A model generated the notes under the pieces. It did not search any database and was not told the origin of the DNA. It saw only the letters and a list, made by a program, of their open reading frames with translations. DNA of 6,832 nt from PKWO01 sp036384915. Its GTDB lineage: Bacteria > Pseudomonadota > Gammaproteobacteria > Burkholderiales > Burkholderiaceae_D. A program made the position numbers and the translations under genes. Shown piece by piece: positions 5,705-6,832 of this stretch (positions are counted from its first letter, which is position 1; every line of letters starts with the position of its first letter). The stretch spans positions 1-6,832 of the forward strand of contig DASVLJ010000075.1 of the NCBI GenBank assembly GCA_036384915.1, written 5' to 3'.

Positions 5705-6832
5705 ATGGCAAAGACCGCTTCAGCACCCGTATCCGCCAAGCCGGCACGTTCGGCCAGTCGTTCGGCAAAATTGTCCCCCGCTCCAGGAAAGACCAAGACA
5801 GCGACCATTCGCGATATCAAATCGGCCGACAAGGATGCGCCGCTGAAGGAAGACATTCGCCTCCTGGGCCGTCTCCTCGGCGACGTGCTGCGCGATCAGG
5901 AAGGCGAAGCCGTGTTCGGCGTCGTGGAAACCATCCGGCAGACCGCCGTGCGCTTCCGCCGCGAGTCCGATGACCAGGCCGGCGCCGATTTGAACAAGCT
6001 GTTGAAGAAGCTCACGCGCGACCAGACCATTTCGGTTGTGCGCGCTTTCTCTTACTTCTCGCACCTGGCCAATATCGCCGAAGACCAGCACCACAACCGG
6101 CGCCGCCGCGCCCACTTGCTGGCCGGCTCCGCGCCGCAGCGCGGCTCGATCGGCGATGCGTTGTCGCGCCTCGATCAAGCCGGCGTGACGGGCGCGTCGG
6201 TGCGCAAGTTCTTCAAGGAAGCGCTGATCGCCCCGGTACTGACCGCCCACCCGACCGAAGTGCAGCGCAAGAGCATCCTCGATGCGGAGAACGGCATTGC
6301 GCGCCTGCTGGCCCAGCGCGATACGCCGCTGACACCCAAGGAACAGGCCCACAATACCGAAATGCTGCGTGCCCTGATCGCCCAGCTCTGGCAAACGCGC
6401 ATGCTGCGCTATACCAAGCTGACCGTGGCCGACGAAATCGAGAACGCGCTGTCCTACTACCGCATCACCTTCCTGCGCGAACTGCCGGGCCTGTACGACG
6501 ATATCGAAACCGAAATTGCCGCGCAATTCCCCCAGCGTTCCCTGGGCGCTGCCGGCGCCATGAACGATGCCGTGTCCTACGTGCAGATGGGCAGCTGGAT
6601 CGGCGGCGACCGCGACGGCAACCCGAACGTCAACGCCGCGACGATGCAGCGCGCCCTCGTGCGCCATTCGACCACGATCTTCGACTTTTATCTCGACGAA
6701 GTCCACGCGCTGGGCGCGGAGCTGTCGCCGTCCACCCTGCTCGTGCCCGCGAGCCCGGCGCTGCTGGCCCTCGCGAACGCGTCGCCCGACCATTCCCCGC
6801 ACCGCAGCGACGAGCCGTACCGCCGCGCGCTG
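5705..6832 (+). CDS. ppc: Phosphoenolpyruvate carboxylase, N-terminal part (runs off the right edge)
   Basis: Converts phosphoenolpyruvate and bicarbonate into oxaloacetate and phosphate, replenishing the TCA cycle, in the cytoplasm. The window holds 376 codons with no stop, about 40% of a protein usually near 880-950 residues. The first signature, VLTAHPTEVQRKS, is at 178-190 with catalytic H182 (E. coli H138), and GSWIGGDRDGNPNV is at 296-309, the strongly conserved glycine-rich loop. Family similarity begins near residue 46 (PLKEDIRLLGRLLGDVL). Residues 1-45 are an extra Ala/Lys/Ser/Pro-rich basic tail absent from E. coli. ATG 5705 was chosen because an in-frame TGA lies at 5696-5698 and no later ATG occurs before the conserved region. 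No Shine-Dalgarno is visible, so a short or leaderless transcript or weak initiation is possible. The gene is divergent from hemC. Confidence 0.97.
   Translation, partial: MAKTASAPVSAKPARSASRSAKLSPAPGKTKTATIRDIKSADKDAPLKEDIRLLGRLLGDVLRDQEGEAVFGVVETIRQTAVRFRRESDDQAGADLNKLLKKLTRDQTISVVRAFSYFSHLANIAEDQHHNRRRRAHLLAGSAPQRGSIGDALSRLDQAGVTGASVRKFFKEALIAPVLTAHPTEVQRKSILDAENGIARLLAQRDTPLTPKEQAHNTEMLRALIAQLWQTRMLRYTKLTVADEIENALSYYRITFLRELPGLYDDIETEIAAQFPQRSLGAAGAMNDAVSYVQMGSWIGGDRDGNPNVNAATMQRALVRHSTTIFDFYLDEVHALGAELSPSTLLVPASPALLALANASPDHSPHRSDEPYRRAL

Noticed and set aside
5515..5973. A 152-codon plus-strand open frame across the hairpin and into ppc.
   Set aside because: It is out of frame with the well-supported ppc, crosses the palindrome, and its composition is typical of a shifted GC-rich frame.
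5720..6802. A 360-codon minus-strand open frame opposite ppc.
   Set aside because: The plus strand encodes phosphoenolpyruvate carboxylase with both signature regions. The minus frame is a codon-bias shadow.

Overview
The window looks like chromosomal DNA of a betaproteobacterium, most likely Burkholderiales and probably Oxalobacteraceae (Janthinobacterium/Massilia/Duganella/Herbaspirillum-like). The reasons are the GC-rich coding DNA, the protein sequences, and the order ppc - hemC - hemD - hemX - hemY - ppa, an arrangement I know from Burkholderiales. The genus is inferred from memory of protein style, not from a search.

Layout from left to right. Positions 1-363 (minus strand) hold the N-terminal 121 codons of a DUF4214-type protein whose gene runs off the left edge. 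Positions 364-559 are an AT-richer spacer with a candidate promoter and a Fur-box-like sequence for that gene, a strong intrinsic terminator for ppa, and a small palindrome. Positions 560-1108 (minus) are ppa, soluble inorganic pyrophosphatase, with a candidate promoter at about 1158-1163. Positions 1291-5395 (minus) are a compact haem operon transcribed hemC > hemD > hemX > hemY. Its junctions are 6 nt apart (hemC/hemD), an ATGA overlap (hemD/hemX) and a TAATG overlap (hemX/hemY), so translation is probably coupled. Positions 5396-5704 are a 309-nt divergent intergenic region. From 5705 to the right edge (plus) are the first 376 codons of ppc, phosphoenolpyruvate carboxylase.

How the genes fit together: HemC and HemD make uroporphyrinogen III from porphobilinogen. 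HemX and HemY are membrane-anchored partners conserved with them, of unsettled function. Pyrophosphatase clears PPi and phosphoenolpyruvate carboxylase refills the TCA cycle, so these are housekeeping neighbours rather than steps of the haem pathway. The DUF4214 gene is the only accessory-looking one.

The feature most worth a second look is in the hemC-ppc intergenic region. Positions 5467-5625 form a near-continuous 159-nt imperfect hairpin. Its basal 29 base pairs have no mismatch if G-U pairs are allowed in plus-strand RNA. Across the stem I count ten G-U pairs but only one A-C mismatch. That asymmetry suggests a plus-strand structured RNA or a MITE-like intergenic repeat. No CRISPR array, tRNA, rRNA, transposase or new multi-gene system is visible.
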